Shown in pieces: positions 8,765 through 17,018 of a stretch of 64,000 nucleotides of DNA. The stretch is from Bryobacteraceae bacterium (GTDB taxonomy: Bacteria; Acidobacteriota; Terriglobia; Bryobacterales; Bryobacteraceae): the NCBI GenBank assembly GCA_947458745.1, contig CANGYQ010000009.1:103302-167301 (forward strand), in the 5' to 3' direction. Under the pieces are notes generated by a model. That model had not been told where the DNA came from, made no database searches, and worked only from the letters and a program-made list of their open reading frames with translations. The position numbers and the translations under genes are program-made. Every line of letters starts with the position of its first letter. The first letter of the stretch is position 1.

Positions 8765-10159
8765 ATGGCATACGACGTAGTTGTCATTGGTAGCGGGCCC
8801 GGCGGATATTCCGCCGCTATTCGCGCTGGACAGTTCGGCTTGAAGACGGCGGTGATCGAAAAGGATCCCAAATTGGGCGGCTGCTGCCTGCATGTGGGCT
8901 GCGTACCCACCAAGGCGCTGCTGCACTCAGCGGGCATCTGGGAATACTTCCTGCACTCAGAAAAGGAAGGCATTTCCTGCCAGAATCCGACGCTGGATTA
9001 CCCGTTTGTGGTGCAACGCAAACAGGGCATCGTGGACAAACACGCCAAGGGCGTCGAGTTCCTGATGAAGAAGAACAAGGTGGACGTCATCAAGGGCTAC
9101 GGCGTCATCGAAGCACCCGGCCGCATCAAGGTCACCTCCGCGTCCGGCGACCAGATCGTCGAGGCCAAAAACATCATCGTCGCCACCGGTTCGGAAGCGC
9201 GCATGCTGCCCGGCCTGACGCCTGATCCGGAAAAGATTCTCACCAACATCGAGATCCTGAACCTGCAGAAGGTGCCCAAGACCATCGCCATCATTGGCGC
9301 GGGTGCAGTAGGCGTCGAGTTTGCGTCCATTTTCCGCCGCTTCGGCTCCGAAGTGCTGGTAATGGAAATGTTGCCGCGACTGGTGCCGGTGGAGGACGAA
9401 GAAGTCTCCAAGGAACTGGAGCGCCACTTCAAGAAGATCGGCATCCGCGTCGAAACCGGCGCCAAGGCCGATTCCATTGAACGTACCGAGAACGGCGTGA
9501 AGTTCCGCGTCACGCTGGCCTCCGGCAAGGTGGAAGAACTTGAGTACGAGAAGCTGCTGATTGCCGTCGGCCGCAAGCCCAACACCGACAAGGTGGGTCT
9601 TGAGGCGGTGGGCGTCGAACTCGACCGCGGCTTCATCAAAGTAAACGGCATGCAGCAGACCAACGTCCCCGGCATCTACGCCATTGGTGACGTGGTGGCC
9701 GGTACGCCGCAGTTGGCGCACGTCGCCACCGCCGAAGGGATGATTGCCGTGGCGCACATCGCCGGCAAGCCCGCTCACCCGATCAACCGCAACCGCATCC
9801 CAGGCGCCACCTATACCGATCCCGGCATCGGCAGCGTCGGCCTCACCGAGGCGCAGGCCAAGGCGCAGGGCTTTGACGTCAAGGTGGGCAAGTTCCCGTT
9901 TGCCGCCAACAGCAAGGCCTCAATTGTCGGCCACCACGAGGGCTTCGTGAAGATTGTTGCCGACGCCAAGTTTGGCGAGATTCTCGGGGTCCACATCATT
10001 GGCCACCACGGCTATGAACTGATTGCCGAAGCGGTGACCGCGATGGAAGCGGAAGCCACGGTGGAATCGATGATGGCCACCATCCACGCCCACCCGACGC
10101 AGTATGAAGCGTTGGGCGAAGCGTTCAATGCCGTCTACGGATTGGCCATTAACGCCTAA
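8765..10159 (+). CDS. lpdA: Dihydrolipoyl dehydrogenase (E3)
   Basis: This FAD-dependent enzyme of 464 residues reoxidises the dihydrolipoyl group of E2 and reduces NAD+. It shows the FAD-binding GSGPGGYSAAIRAGQ, the redox disulfide GGCCLHVGCVPTKALL, the NAD-binding GAGAVGVEFASIF, the second FAD motif YAIGDVVAG and the C-terminal HAHPTQYEALGEA with the catalytic His-Glu pair. The redox motif has C-H-V-G-C with Val-Pro-Thr rather than the common Ile-Pro-Ser. It is followed after 7 bp by lipB and then by an E2 gene, so the three form a 2-oxoacid dehydrogenase operon. Confidence 0.95.
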   Translation: MAYDVVVIGSGPGGYSAAIRAGQFGLKTAVIEKDPKLGGCCLHVGCVPTKALLHSAGIWEYFLHSEKEGISCQNPTLDYPFVVQRKQGIVDKHAKGVEFLMKKNKVDVIKGYGVIEAPGRIKVTSASGDQIVEAKNIIVATGSEARMLPGLTPDPEKILTNIEILNLQKVPKTIAIIGAGAVGVEFASIFRRFGSEVLVMEMLPRLVPVEDEEVSKELERHFKKIGIRVETGAKADSIERTENGVKFRVTLASGKVEELEYEKLLIAVGRKPNTDKVGLEAVGVELDRGFIKVNGMQQTNVPGIYAIGDVVAGTPQLAHVATAEGMIAVAHIAGKPAHPINRNRIPGATYTDPGIGSVGLTEAQAKAQGFDVKVGKFPFAANSKASIVGHHEGFVKIVADAKFGEILGVHIIGHHGYELIAEAVTAMEAEATVESMMATIHAHPTQYEALGEAFNAVYGLAINA

Positions 10160-10166
10160 AAGTACG

Positions 10167-10874
10167 ATGCGTTCTTTTGAAGTTCACGATCTCGGCCGGA
10201 TGAACTGGGCTGCCGCCTACCAGCGCCAACACGCGCTTGTCGGTCAGCGCCAGCGCGGTGAGATCGTGGACCAGTTGCTGCTGGTGGAGCACCCGCACGT
10301 GGTGACGCTGGGCCGCAATGCCAAGGAAGAGAACATCCTGGCACCGGCGGCCTTGCTGGCCAGCAAGGGCATTGACCTGGAAGAAACCAATCGCGGCGGC
10401 GACGTTACCTATCACGGGCCCGGCCAGATTGTGGGCTACCCCATTCTGCAGTTGAACGATTGGAAACGCGACGTCCATGCCTACGTCCGCGCGATTGAAG
10501 AAGTGATCATCCGGGCGCTCCGGGAATTCGGCGTGACGGGCGAACGCTCAGCCCTCAATTCCGGTGTCTGGGTGGCGGGTGCGGAAGGCTTGGCCAAGAT
10601 CTGCGCCATCGGCGTGCACATCAGCCGCTGGGTGACCTCGCATGGTTTTGCGCTGAACCATTCCACCGATCTTCGTTATTTTGGCTACATCGTGCCTTGC
10701 GGCCTTCGGGCGCCGGTCACGTCACTGGAACAACACTTGGCGGGCCGGCAGCTGCCGTCGCGCGCGCAGGTGATCGATGCCATTGTGTTTCACTTTGGCC
10801 AAGTATTTGAATTCAACAACCCGGCGGCGGCAAGCTTCGCCGGGAACACCGCACTCTTGGAGACCGCACCATGA
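10167..10874 (+). CDS. lipB: Octanoyl-[ACP]:protein N-octanoyltransferase
   Basis: LipB moves octanoyl groups from ACP to lipoyl domains, the first step of lipoate cofactor assembly. Motifs seen in the 235 residues are TLGRNAKEENIL, RGGDVTYHGPGQIVGYP, the lysine-containing AKICAIGVHISRWVTSHGFALN and the catalytic cysteine in IVPCGLRAPVTSL. The ATG at 10167 follows lpdA by 7 bp. Its TGA overlaps the ATG of the E2 gene (ATGA), which implies translational coupling of the modifying enzyme to its substrate. LipA is not in the window. Confidence 0.93.
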   Translation: MRSFEVHDLGRMNWAAAYQRQHALVGQRQRGEIVDQLLLVEHPHVVTLGRNAKEENILAPAALLASKGIDLEETNRGGDVTYHGPGQIVGYPILQLNDWKRDVHAYVRAIEEVIIRALREFGVTGERSALNSGVWVAGAEGLAKICAIGVHISRWVTSHGFALNHSTDLRYFGYIVPCGLRAPVTSLEQHLAGRQLPSRAQVIDAIVFHFGQVFEFNNPAAASFAGNTALLETAP

Positions 10875-12205
10875 TCGAAGTAGTCATGCCCCAGATGGGC
10901 GAAAGCATTGTCGAAGGTACGCTGACCCGCTGGCTGAAGAAGCCCGGCGACAAGGTGGAGCGCGACGAGCCGCTCTTTGAAATCTCGACCGACAAGGTCG
11001 ATACCGAAATTCCGTCGCCCGCCGCTGGTGTACTGGCCGAAGTGCTGGTGCCGGAAGGCCAGACAGTGGCCATCAAGACGATCGTCGCCCGGATTAGCGA
11101 AGGTGGCGAAGCGGCTGCTCCCGCTCCCGCCGCAGCGGCTCCCGCGCCGCCTCCGCCCGCCCCGGTTCCGGTGGCTCCTGTCGCCCCCGCCCCCGCTCCT
11201 GTGGCTCCCCCGCCCCCGCCGCCTCCGCCCGCTCCCGCCCCGGTGGTAGAGGCCTCGGTACCGGAATCAGAAGATCCCACCGGTCCGCTGTCGCCGCTGG
11301 TGCGCAAGATGGCGCGCGAGTACAACATTGACCTGGCGCAGGTGCGTGGCACCGGCGTTGGTGGCCGCATCACCAAGAACGATGTGGAAGCCTACATGGC
11401 CGCCCAGGGTGCCCGCACCATGGCAGCCCCCGCCGCTGCGCCCGTGGCTGCCCCTGTGGCCGCAGCCAAGGCCCCGGAGCCGGTGGCCCCGATTGCCCGC
11501 AGCGAAGCGCCCAAGGAGCGTCTGGAGCCCATGTCGATGATGCGTCAGCGCATCGCCGAGCACATGGTGAACTCCAAGCGTACCTCCGCCCATGTCACCA
11601 CCGTGCACAAGGTGGACATGACCAAGATCGCCAAGCTGCGTGACCGGTCCAAGGACGACTTCAAGGCCCATTACGGCTTCTCGTTGACCTTCCTGCCGTT
11701 CATCGCCCGTGCCACGGCGGAAGCCCTGCGCACCTTCCCGATCTTGAATTCGTCGATCATCGGGACCAACGTGCAGTATCACGGCGACATCAACATCGGC
11801 ATCGCGGTGGCCCTTGACGGCGGCCTGATTGTGCCGGTCATCAAGAACGCCGACGAAAAGAACGTCACCGGCCTGCAGCGCTCCATCGCTGATCTGGCCG
11901 CGCGTGCCCGCTCCAAGCAGTTGAAGCCCGATGAGGTGAACGGCGGTACGTTCTCCATCACCAATTTCGGCAGCTTCGGCAGCCTGTTCGCCACCCCGGT
12001 CATCAACCAGCCGCAGATCGCCATCCTCGGCTGCGGCGCGGTCAACAAAGAAGCTGTGGTGCTGGAAGGCGACGTGATCGCCATCCGGTCCATGATGTAT
12101 CTGGCGCTCACCTTCGACCACCGCCTGGTCGACGGCGCGCTGGCCGACCAGTTCTGCCAGAAGGTGAAGGCAGTGCTCGAAGGCTGGTCCGAGCAGGTTC
12201 TCTAA
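10871..12205 (+). CDS. Dihydrolipoamide acyltransferase (E2) of a 2-oxoacid dehydrogenase complex
   Basis: The 444 residues follow the standard E2 order. A lipoyl domain (1-78) has the lipoylated lysine in EISTDKVDTEI. A very Pro/Ala-rich linker (about 80-130) follows. The peripheral subunit-binding domain (about 135-172, SPLVRKMAREYNIDL, GTGVGGRITKNDV) binds E3. A second Ala/Pro linker leads to the catalytic acyltransferase domain, with FDHRLVDGALADQF carrying the active-site His. Whether it is the 2-oxoglutarate or branched-chain E2 cannot be decided by eye, and no E1 gene is adjacent. It is translationally coupled to lipB and followed by a strong terminator hairpin. Confidence 0.92.
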   Translation: MIEVVMPQMGESIVEGTLTRWLKKPGDKVERDEPLFEISTDKVDTEIPSPAAGVLAEVLVPEGQTVAIKTIVARISEGGEAAAPAPAAAAPAPPPPAPVPVAPVAPAPAPVAPPPPPPPPAPAPVVEASVPESEDPTGPLSPLVRKMAREYNIDLAQVRGTGVGGRITKNDVEAYMAAQGARTMAAPAAAPVAAPVAAAKAPEPVAPIARSEAPKERLEPMSMMRQRIAEHMVNSKRTSAHVTTVHKVDMTKIAKLRDRSKDDFKAHYGFSLTFLPFIARATAEALRTFPILNSSIIGTNVQYHGDINIGIAVALDGGLIVPVIKNADEKNVTGLQRSIADLAARARSKQLKPDEVNGGTFSITNFGSFGSLFATPVINQPQIAILGCGAVNKEAVVLEGDVIAIRSMMYLALTFDHRLVDGALADQFCQKVKAVLEGWSEQVL

Positions 12206-12230
12206 CCAGACCGGTCGGTTTCTAGTAAAC

Positions 12231-12260
12231 AAGGGCGGGGCTTCGGCTCCGCCCTTTTCT
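12231..12260 (+). terminator. Rho-independent terminator after the E2 gene
   Basis: GGGCGGGGC and GCTCCGCCC pair into a 9-bp stem, with one G-U pair, around a TTCG tetraloop, followed by TTTTCT. It begins 26 nt after the E2 stop and closes the lpdA-lipB-E2 operon. Confidence 0.88.
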
Positions 12261-12290
12261 GTTGGGCGGTCGATGTGCGAATATGCGTTT

Positions 12291-12545
12291 ATGCGGACGA
12301 CGATTGACTTGCCAGACGCATTGTTCCGGGAGCTAAAGACCGAAACCGCGCGCGAAGGTATTTCCTTGAAGGAATTTGTGACGGAGGCGGTGCGCGAGAA
12401 GCTGGCCGACGGGCACTCTCGCAAGGGAAGAGGGTCGCCGCCGACGCTACCGTTGATCCCCAAAGGGCGCCTGACCATTGACCGCGTCTGGACCAACTCC
12501 GAGATCGACGAACTGCTGGATGAAGAGCTACTTAGCGGACGTTAA
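12291..12545 (+). CDS. Antitoxin of a VapBC-like pair (ribbon-helix-helix type)
   Basis: The 84-residue protein starts MRTTIDLPDALFRELK, a ribbon-helix-helix DNA-binding start, followed by a helix (ISLKEFVTEAVREKL) and an acidic C-terminus (SEIDELLDEELL) of the sort that wraps the toxin. The ATG at 12291 is preferred over an upstream in-frame ATG (12273) because family homology begins at MRTTIDLP. Its 3' end overlaps the toxin gene by 26 bp, as is usual for such pairs. Autoregulation by binding its own promoter is expected from the family. Confidence 0.8.
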   Translation: MRTTIDLPDALFRELKTETAREGISLKEFVTEAVREKLADGHSRKGRGSPPTLPLIPKGRLTIDRVWTNSEIDELLDEELLSGR

Positions 12546-12945
12546 CTTCTGGTTGGCACTGGCTGCGGAAGGACATCGCCACCATGGCATTGCTGCAGCA
12601 TGGTTCGAGGCACTGCGAGGTAGAGTCTACTTTTGCCGGGTCACCCAGATGGCGATGTTGCGTTTGCTCACCAACCCCAGGGTGGTGGAAGGGCAGCCGC
12701 TCACAGCCAGCGAGGCTTGGGCTCTCTATCGCGAATTACTGGCGGATCCCAAAATCAGTTTTCTGCCGGACCAGACCGGGCTGGAACCGCTTTGGGAACA
12801 ACTGCTCGTCAACCGCCGCGGTGGGTCCGATTGGACAGACACTTACCTCGCCGCACTGGCCCAGACGGGGCAACTGGACTTTGTCACGTTCGACGCGGGA
12901 TTTCAGCGCTTCCTGAACCTTAAGCTGACGCTGCTCTCCGCGTAG
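12520..12945 (+). CDS. PIN-domain toxin of a VapBC-like pair
   Basis: A 141-residue PIN-domain ribonuclease. Acidic residues that would bind metal are visible in YLADVNFWLALA near the N-terminus, in the central RVTQMAMLRLLTNPRV segment typical of this PIN subfamily, and in DWTDTYLAALAQ and VTFDAGF towards the C-terminus. The ATG at 12520 gives the standard PIN start and overlaps the antitoxin gene. The pair stands alone behind the E2 operon terminator. The RNA target is unknown. Confidence 0.82.
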   Translation: MKSYLADVNFWLALAAEGHRHHGIAAAWFEALRGRVYFCRVTQMAMLRLLTNPRVVEGQPLTASEAWALYRELLADPKISFLPDQTGLEPLWEQLLVNRRGGSDWTDTYLAALAQTGQLDFVTFDAGFQRFLNLKLTLLSA

Positions 12946-12960
12946 ACGCGCAGCCCATGC

Positions 12961-13293
12961 CTAATAGCGCGGAACGTTGGGGTCTACCGTCGCGCTCCAT
13001 AGGTCGATGCCGCCCGCCATACTTTGGCAGTTATCGACCCCCTGTTGCCGCAGCCAAGCCACGACATTCATGCTGCGGACGCCGTGGTGACAATGGACCA
13101 CCACCAACGCGTGATCTGCCATGGCATCCAGGGTCGTCAGCCGGGACGGGATGGTGTTCATCGGCATCAACTCCGCGCCTTCAATGCGGCTCAGAGCATA
13201 CTCATGCGCTTCCCGGCAGTCGATGAGGCGGATGTCGTCGCCGGCATCCAGCATCTCTTTCACGGCAGCGGGCGCGATTTCAAGCGGCAGCAT
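12961..13293 (-). CDS. Rhodanese-like sulfurtransferase domain protein
   Basis: The 110-residue single-domain rhodanese starts MLPLEIAPAAVKEML. It has the conserved IRLIDCREAHEYALSRI segment and the active-site loop VVHCHHGVRSMNVVAWL with the persulfide-carrying cysteine. The last part (MAGGIDLWSATVDPNVPRY) matches the usual GG-IxxW ending. Its ATG overlaps the end of the STAS gene by 14 bp, so the two are likely translated together. The sulfur acceptor is unknown. Confidence 0.88.
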   Translation of the reverse strand: MLPLEIAPAAVKEMLDAGDDIRLIDCREAHEYALSRIEGAELMPMNTIPSRLTTLDAMADHALVVVHCHHGVRSMNVVAWLRQQGVDNCQSMAGGIDLWSATVDPNVPRY

Positions 13294-13621
13294 CTTCAAC
13301 ACTCGCCACAAACGGGACCAGCGTATCGAGCATCGTGATCCGGAAGACTTCGCGCACGGTACCGGTGGCACCGGCCACCTTCAGTGTGCCACCGCCGGCC
13401 TTGATTTTGCCAAAGCAGAAGGAGACGATCCCGACGCCGGTGGAGTCGATGTAGTTGATCCCGGACATGTCCAGGATGATGTTTTTGCTGCCGCTCTCGA
13501 GCAGCTTCTGAATGGTGGTCTCCACCTGTTGGCTGTCGCGGCCCAGGGCCAGCTTGCCTTTCAGGGAAACAACCGTGGCGCCGTTATCCAGCGCGGATGT
13601 AGTGACATCAAGCAGCAGCAT
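13280..13621 (-). CDS. STAS-domain anti-sigma factor antagonist
   Basis: A 113-residue single STAS domain of the SpoIIAA/RsbV type. The motif NYIDSTGVGIVSF holds the Ser/Thr that would be phosphorylated by an anti-sigma kinase, and ATGTVREVFRITML is the usual second helix. A partner PP2C phosphatase of the RsbU type is encoded 42 kb away at 55567-57999, but a functional link is only an inference. It is divergent from the S41 protease gene (29 bp between starts). Confidence 0.88.
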   Translation of the reverse strand: MLLLDVTTSALDNGATVVSLKGKLALGRDSQQVETTIQKLLESGSKNIILDMSGINYIDSTGVGIVSFCFGKIKAGGGTLKVAGATGTVREVFRITMLDTLVPFVASVEDAAA

Positions 13622-13650
13622 GAACCGCTAGCATACCCTAACCTAAAGTC

Positions 13651-14946
13651 ATGCGCTTGCTTCTGGGGCTCGGGTTGGCCTCATTCTTGTTTTCGCCCTC
13701 TCTACGGGCCCAGCCGGACCGCGATACGCTCGACTCGTTTGAGAAGGTTTGGCAGACCGTCCAGAGCCGTTACTGGCAACCCACCCATTTGGACCGCCTC
13801 GCCAACGGCCAAAGTTGGCGGCAGATCCACGATGCGTACCGGGCTAAGGTGGAGCACGCCGCCGACAACTCCGAAGCGCGGCGGTTGATGAGCGAGATGC
13901 TGGGCCTGCTCGGGCAATCGCACTTCGCCATCATCTCCGGCCAGTTGGAGGACGACCTGGCCCCGTCATCGTTTGGCGACGGCACCGCGGGCATTGAGCC
14001 GGTGCTGGTGGGGTCCGCCGTGCTGGTGATGAGGGTTGAGCCGCAGAGCGGCGCGGCGCAGGCGCTGGTGAAGCCAGGCTGGGAGATCCTTCGTATTGGC
14101 GGGACCGATGTACCCGCGCTGGCCCAGCGGCTGCTCGAAAAGGACCCTTCGGTGAAGCAACGCAATCTGCTGCTGCGATGGGGCGTGCTGGGCCGATTGA
14201 GCGGACCTTCGGGCACTACCGTAAGAGTCGAGTTTGTCGATGGCGCCGGGCAGAAGGTGATCAAGCAAGTGCCCTTGAAAGACCCACCGGGCACGCGCGT
14301 CCGGTTTGGCTTTATGCCGCCCACGCCGCTGACGTTTCGTGTCGCGCGGCCCCGGCCGGACATCCAGTATGTCCGCTTCAACATCTTTCTGGACCCACCC
14401 GGCCTGATGGGCAAATTTGAAGACGCGGTAAAGACCTGCACCGGCGGCAAAAGCTGCCGCGGCTTCATCATCGACCTGCGCGGCAACCCCGGCGGCCTAG
14501 CCATTCTGGCTTCCGGCATGGCGGGCTTCTTCATCGACCAGCCAGACACCAAGCTGGGCACGCTCTACCAGCGCGAGGTAACCCTGAAGCTGGTGGTGAA
14601 CCCGCGCGTCGACACCTTCTCCGGCCCGCTGGCGGTGCTGGTGGACGGCGCTTCGGTGTCCACTTCCGAGATTATGGCGGGCGGCTTGCAGGACCTGAAA
14701 CGCGCGCGCATCTTCGGCTCACGCACGGCGGGCGCTGCCCTGCCCTCAAACGTCGAGCGGCTGCCCAACGGCGACCTGTTCCAGTACGCTGTGGCGAACT
14801 ATATCTCTGAAGGCGGGCAGACGCTGGAGGGGCGCGGCGTGATTCCGGATCAGGAAGTTGGGGTGAGCCGCGCGGCTTTGCTGGCGGGCCAGGATCCGGT
14901 TTTGGAAGCCGCGATAAACTGGATTGGTGCGCAACCTCGCCCTTAG
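13651..14946 (+). CDS. Secreted S41-family peptidase
   Basis: The 431-residue product has a signal peptide (MRLLLGLGLASFLF...LRAQ), a helical N-terminal domain, a PDZ-like stretch (about 120-185, SAVLVMRVEPQSGAA, GWEILRIGGTDV) and the S41 core with GFIIDLRGNPGG and DGASVSTSEIMAGG. The catalytic serine is probably in the STSE segment. In place of the processing-protease GxxTFGKG lysine motif it has GSRTAGAALPSN, so it belongs to the tricorn-like or TAG branch without that lysine. The next gene overlaps its 3' end by about 20 bp. Confidence 0.85.
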   Translation: MRLLLGLGLASFLFSPSLRAQPDRDTLDSFEKVWQTVQSRYWQPTHLDRLANGQSWRQIHDAYRAKVEHAADNSEARRLMSEMLGLLGQSHFAIISGQLEDDLAPSSFGDGTAGIEPVLVGSAVLVMRVEPQSGAAQALVKPGWEILRIGGTDVPALAQRLLEKDPSVKQRNLLLRWGVLGRLSGPSGTTVRVEFVDGAGQKVIKQVPLKDPPGTRVRFGFMPPTPLTFRVARPRPDIQYVRFNIFLDPPGLMGKFEDAVKTCTGGKSCRGFIIDLRGNPGGLAILASGMAGFFIDQPDTKLGTLYQREVTLKLVVNPRVDTFSGPLAVLVDGASVSTSEIMAGGLQDLKRARIFGSRTAGAALPSNVERLPNGDLFQYAVANYISEGGQTLEGRGVIPDQEVGVSRAALLAGQDPVLEAAINWIGAQPRP

Positions 14947-15691
14947 TCTCCTTCTGGCCGTTACCCCGGCCACTCTTCTTGCCGCTGATACACCCACCGC
15001 AGAGGCGATCCTGGATCGCTATGTGGAAGTGACGGGCGGCAAAGCGGCCTACGAAGGCCTGAAGACCGAGATGACCACCGGCATCATGGAGATGAAGGCG
15101 CAGGGCATCAAAGGCAAGATGAGCGGCTTCCGGAACGCGCAAAACTTCAGCTACAACGTGGTGGAGATTGATGGCGTCGGCAAGATCGAGGAAGGCTTCC
15201 ACGAAGGGATCGCCTGGGAGAAGTCGGCCATGGGTGGCCCGCGCGTGAAGACCGGCGAAGAAAAGGCCTTCTACATGCGCGAAGCGATCCTGGCGCGGGA
15301 TGCCCGGTGGCGCGATGTCTACAGTAAGGCGGAGTTGTCCGGTGATGAAACCATCGATGGCGTCGTCTGCTTCAAGCTGGTGCTGACACCCAAGGAAGGC
15401 ACCCGCACGGAGACGCAATACTTCGAGAAAGCCACGGGCTTCCGCAAGCGCATCTCCATGGTGATGTCAACGCAGATGGGCGACCTGCCGGTGGAATCGA
15501 CGCTCGGCGAGTACAAGGATTTCGGCGGCTTCAAGGCCCCCAGCAAGGTCAGTACGAAAATGGCCGGACAGGAACTTTCCGTGACCATCTCCACCATGGA
15601 GTTCAACAAAGAGATCCCGGCCAGCCGCTTCGTACCCCCCGCCGATGTGAAGGCGATTGCAGCTAAGCTGAAAGCCGCTCCGGCAAAGTAG
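14924..15691 (+). CDS. Secreted LolA/outer-membrane lipoprotein-sorting-like protein
   Basis: A 255-residue protein with a signal peptide (VRNLALSLLLAVTPATLLAA). The mature part begins TAEAILDRYVEVTGGKAAYE, which is typical of periplasmic proteins with a LolA/LppX-like half-barrel, and continues as alternating beta strands. Start codons are TTG at 14924 or GTG at 14927, both inside the S41 gene, so translation is coupled to it. The lipidic or hydrophobic ligand is unknown. Confidence 0.7.
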   Translation: MVRNLALSLLLAVTPATLLAADTPTAEAILDRYVEVTGGKAAYEGLKTEMTTGIMEMKAQGIKGKMSGFRNAQNFSYNVVEIDGVGKIEEGFHEGIAWEKSAMGGPRVKTGEEKAFYMREAILARDARWRDVYSKAELSGDETIDGVVCFKLVLTPKEGTRTETQYFEKATGFRKRISMVMSTQMGDLPVESTLGEYKDFGGFKAPSKVSTKMAGQELSVTISTMEFNKEIPASRFVPPADVKAIAAKLKAAPAK

Positions 15692-15713
15692 TTCGACCCG
15701 GTAGTGCGGTGCG

Positions 15714-17018
15714 CTACAGCCCCTTTTCCATCGGCAGCGCCAGCGGCGGCTCCACCATGAACTCCAGCGTCGCCATGGCCGCCATCGCTTCCCGGATGGC
15801 CGATTCTTCGCTGGGCTCCACCGTGATCACAAAGGGCAGATTGTCCTTGGTATCGCAGGGCACTTGCAGCACGGCATCCAGGCTGATGCCCTTGTCGGCG
15901 AGCACTCGCGAGAGAGAGGCGATGATGCCGGGGCGGTCCTTGACGCGGAAGCGCAGGTAGTAGGCCGTCTTCATCGAATCGAGCGGCAGTGGATGGGTGG
16001 GTTCCAGCGCAGCGTGAGCGAAGGGCGAAACGCGTTCATGAGAACCGGCGCGGATCTCGCGGGCCACCCGCATCAGGTCGCTGACCACGGCAACGCCAGT
16101 GGGCTTGGGGCCCGCGCCACGGCCATAGTAGAACGTGTCCTGGCCATAGTCGCCCAGCACCCAGATGGCGTTGTAGGCGCCTGAAACACCAGCCAGGATG
16201 GTCGAGCGAGGCAGCAACGCCGGGCGGACGCTCAACAGCAAGCCCTCCGGAGTGCGCCGGGCACCGCACAGCAGGCGGATGGTGTAGCCCAACTGGCGGG
16301 CATACTCAAAATCAAACGGCGTGATGCGGCGGATGCCTTCGGTGTAGATCTCCGAGGGCGCGACGCTTTTGCCGAACATCAGTGCAACCAGAATGGCCAA
16401 CTTGGAGCGGGCATCGAAGCCGTCGATATCGGCCGTGGGGTCCGCTTCAGCGTAGCCCAGCCGTTGCGCCTCGGCCAGCACTTCGCCAAAGTCCGCGCCC
16501 CGCTTTTCGATCTCGGTGAGGATGAAGTTGGAGGTGCCGTTCAAGATACCGAACAGCGCCGACAACCGGTCACCGGAGATTCCTTCACGCAGCACGGTGT
16601 GGATGGGGATGCCGCCCGCGACGCTGGCTTCCATGGCCAAATTGACGTTGGCCTGTGCTGCTTTGCGCCAGATTTCAGGCCCGTGCAGCGCCATCAATTC
16701 TTTGTTGGCGGTGACGACGCTTTTGCCGTTGGCAATGGCGGCTTCAATGATCTCGCGCGCCACACCGGTGCCGCCGACGAGTTCACAGACGATGTCGATT
16801 TCCGGATTGGTGACCACTTCGCGCCAGTCCGTGGTGCGGATGACGCGCTCCATTCCGGCAGGCAACGCTTTGCCTTCCAGCGTCCGGGAGCAGATGGCCC
16901 GGAGCCACAGGGGGAAGCCCAGCTTCTGCGTGTTCTGCTCCCAGTTCTCCCACAAGATCTCCAGCGTACCCAGGCCCACATTGCCCAGGCCAATAATGCC
17001 AACGTTAACGGGTTCCAT
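15714..17018 (-). CDS. hom: Homoserine dehydrogenase with C-terminal ACT domain
   Basis: This 434-residue enzyme reduces aspartate semialdehyde to homoserine for threonine and methionine synthesis. Seen are the NAD(P)-binding VGIIGLGNVGLGTLE, VSANKEL-like SVVTANKELMALHG, GTSNFILTEIE and the catalytic segment YAEADPTADIDGFDARSKLAIL. Residues about 350-425 form an ACT domain (LRFRVKDRPGIIASLSRVL) that would sense an amino acid, usually threonine. The ATG at 17018 overlaps the MFS gene by 14 bp, making it the last gene of a six-gene overlapping operon, an unusual place for hom. Confidence 0.94.
   Translation of the reverse strand: MEPVNVGIIGLGNVGLGTLEILWENWEQNTQKLGFPLWLRAICSRTLEGKALPAGMERVIRTTDWREVVTNPEIDIVCELVGGTGVAREIIEAAIANGKSVVTANKELMALHGPEIWRKAAQANVNLAMEASVAGGIPIHTVLREGISGDRLSALFGILNGTSNFILTEIEKRGADFGEVLAEAQRLGYAEADPTADIDGFDARSKLAILVALMFGKSVAPSEIYTEGIRRITPFDFEYARQLGYTIRLLCGARRTPEGLLLSVRPALLPRSTILAGVSGAYNAIWVLGDYGQDTFYYGRGAGPKPTGVAVVSDLMRVAREIRAGSHERVSPFAHAALEPTHPLPLDSMKTAYYLRFRVKDRPGIIASLSRVLADKGISLDAVLQVPCDTKDNLPFVITVEPSEESAIREAMAAMATLEFMVEPPLALPMEKGL

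Noticed and set aside
11267..12496. 409-codon frame antisense to the E2 gene
   Set aside because: It mirrors the E2 codons and runs across the terminator and into the antitoxin gene; no domain is seen.
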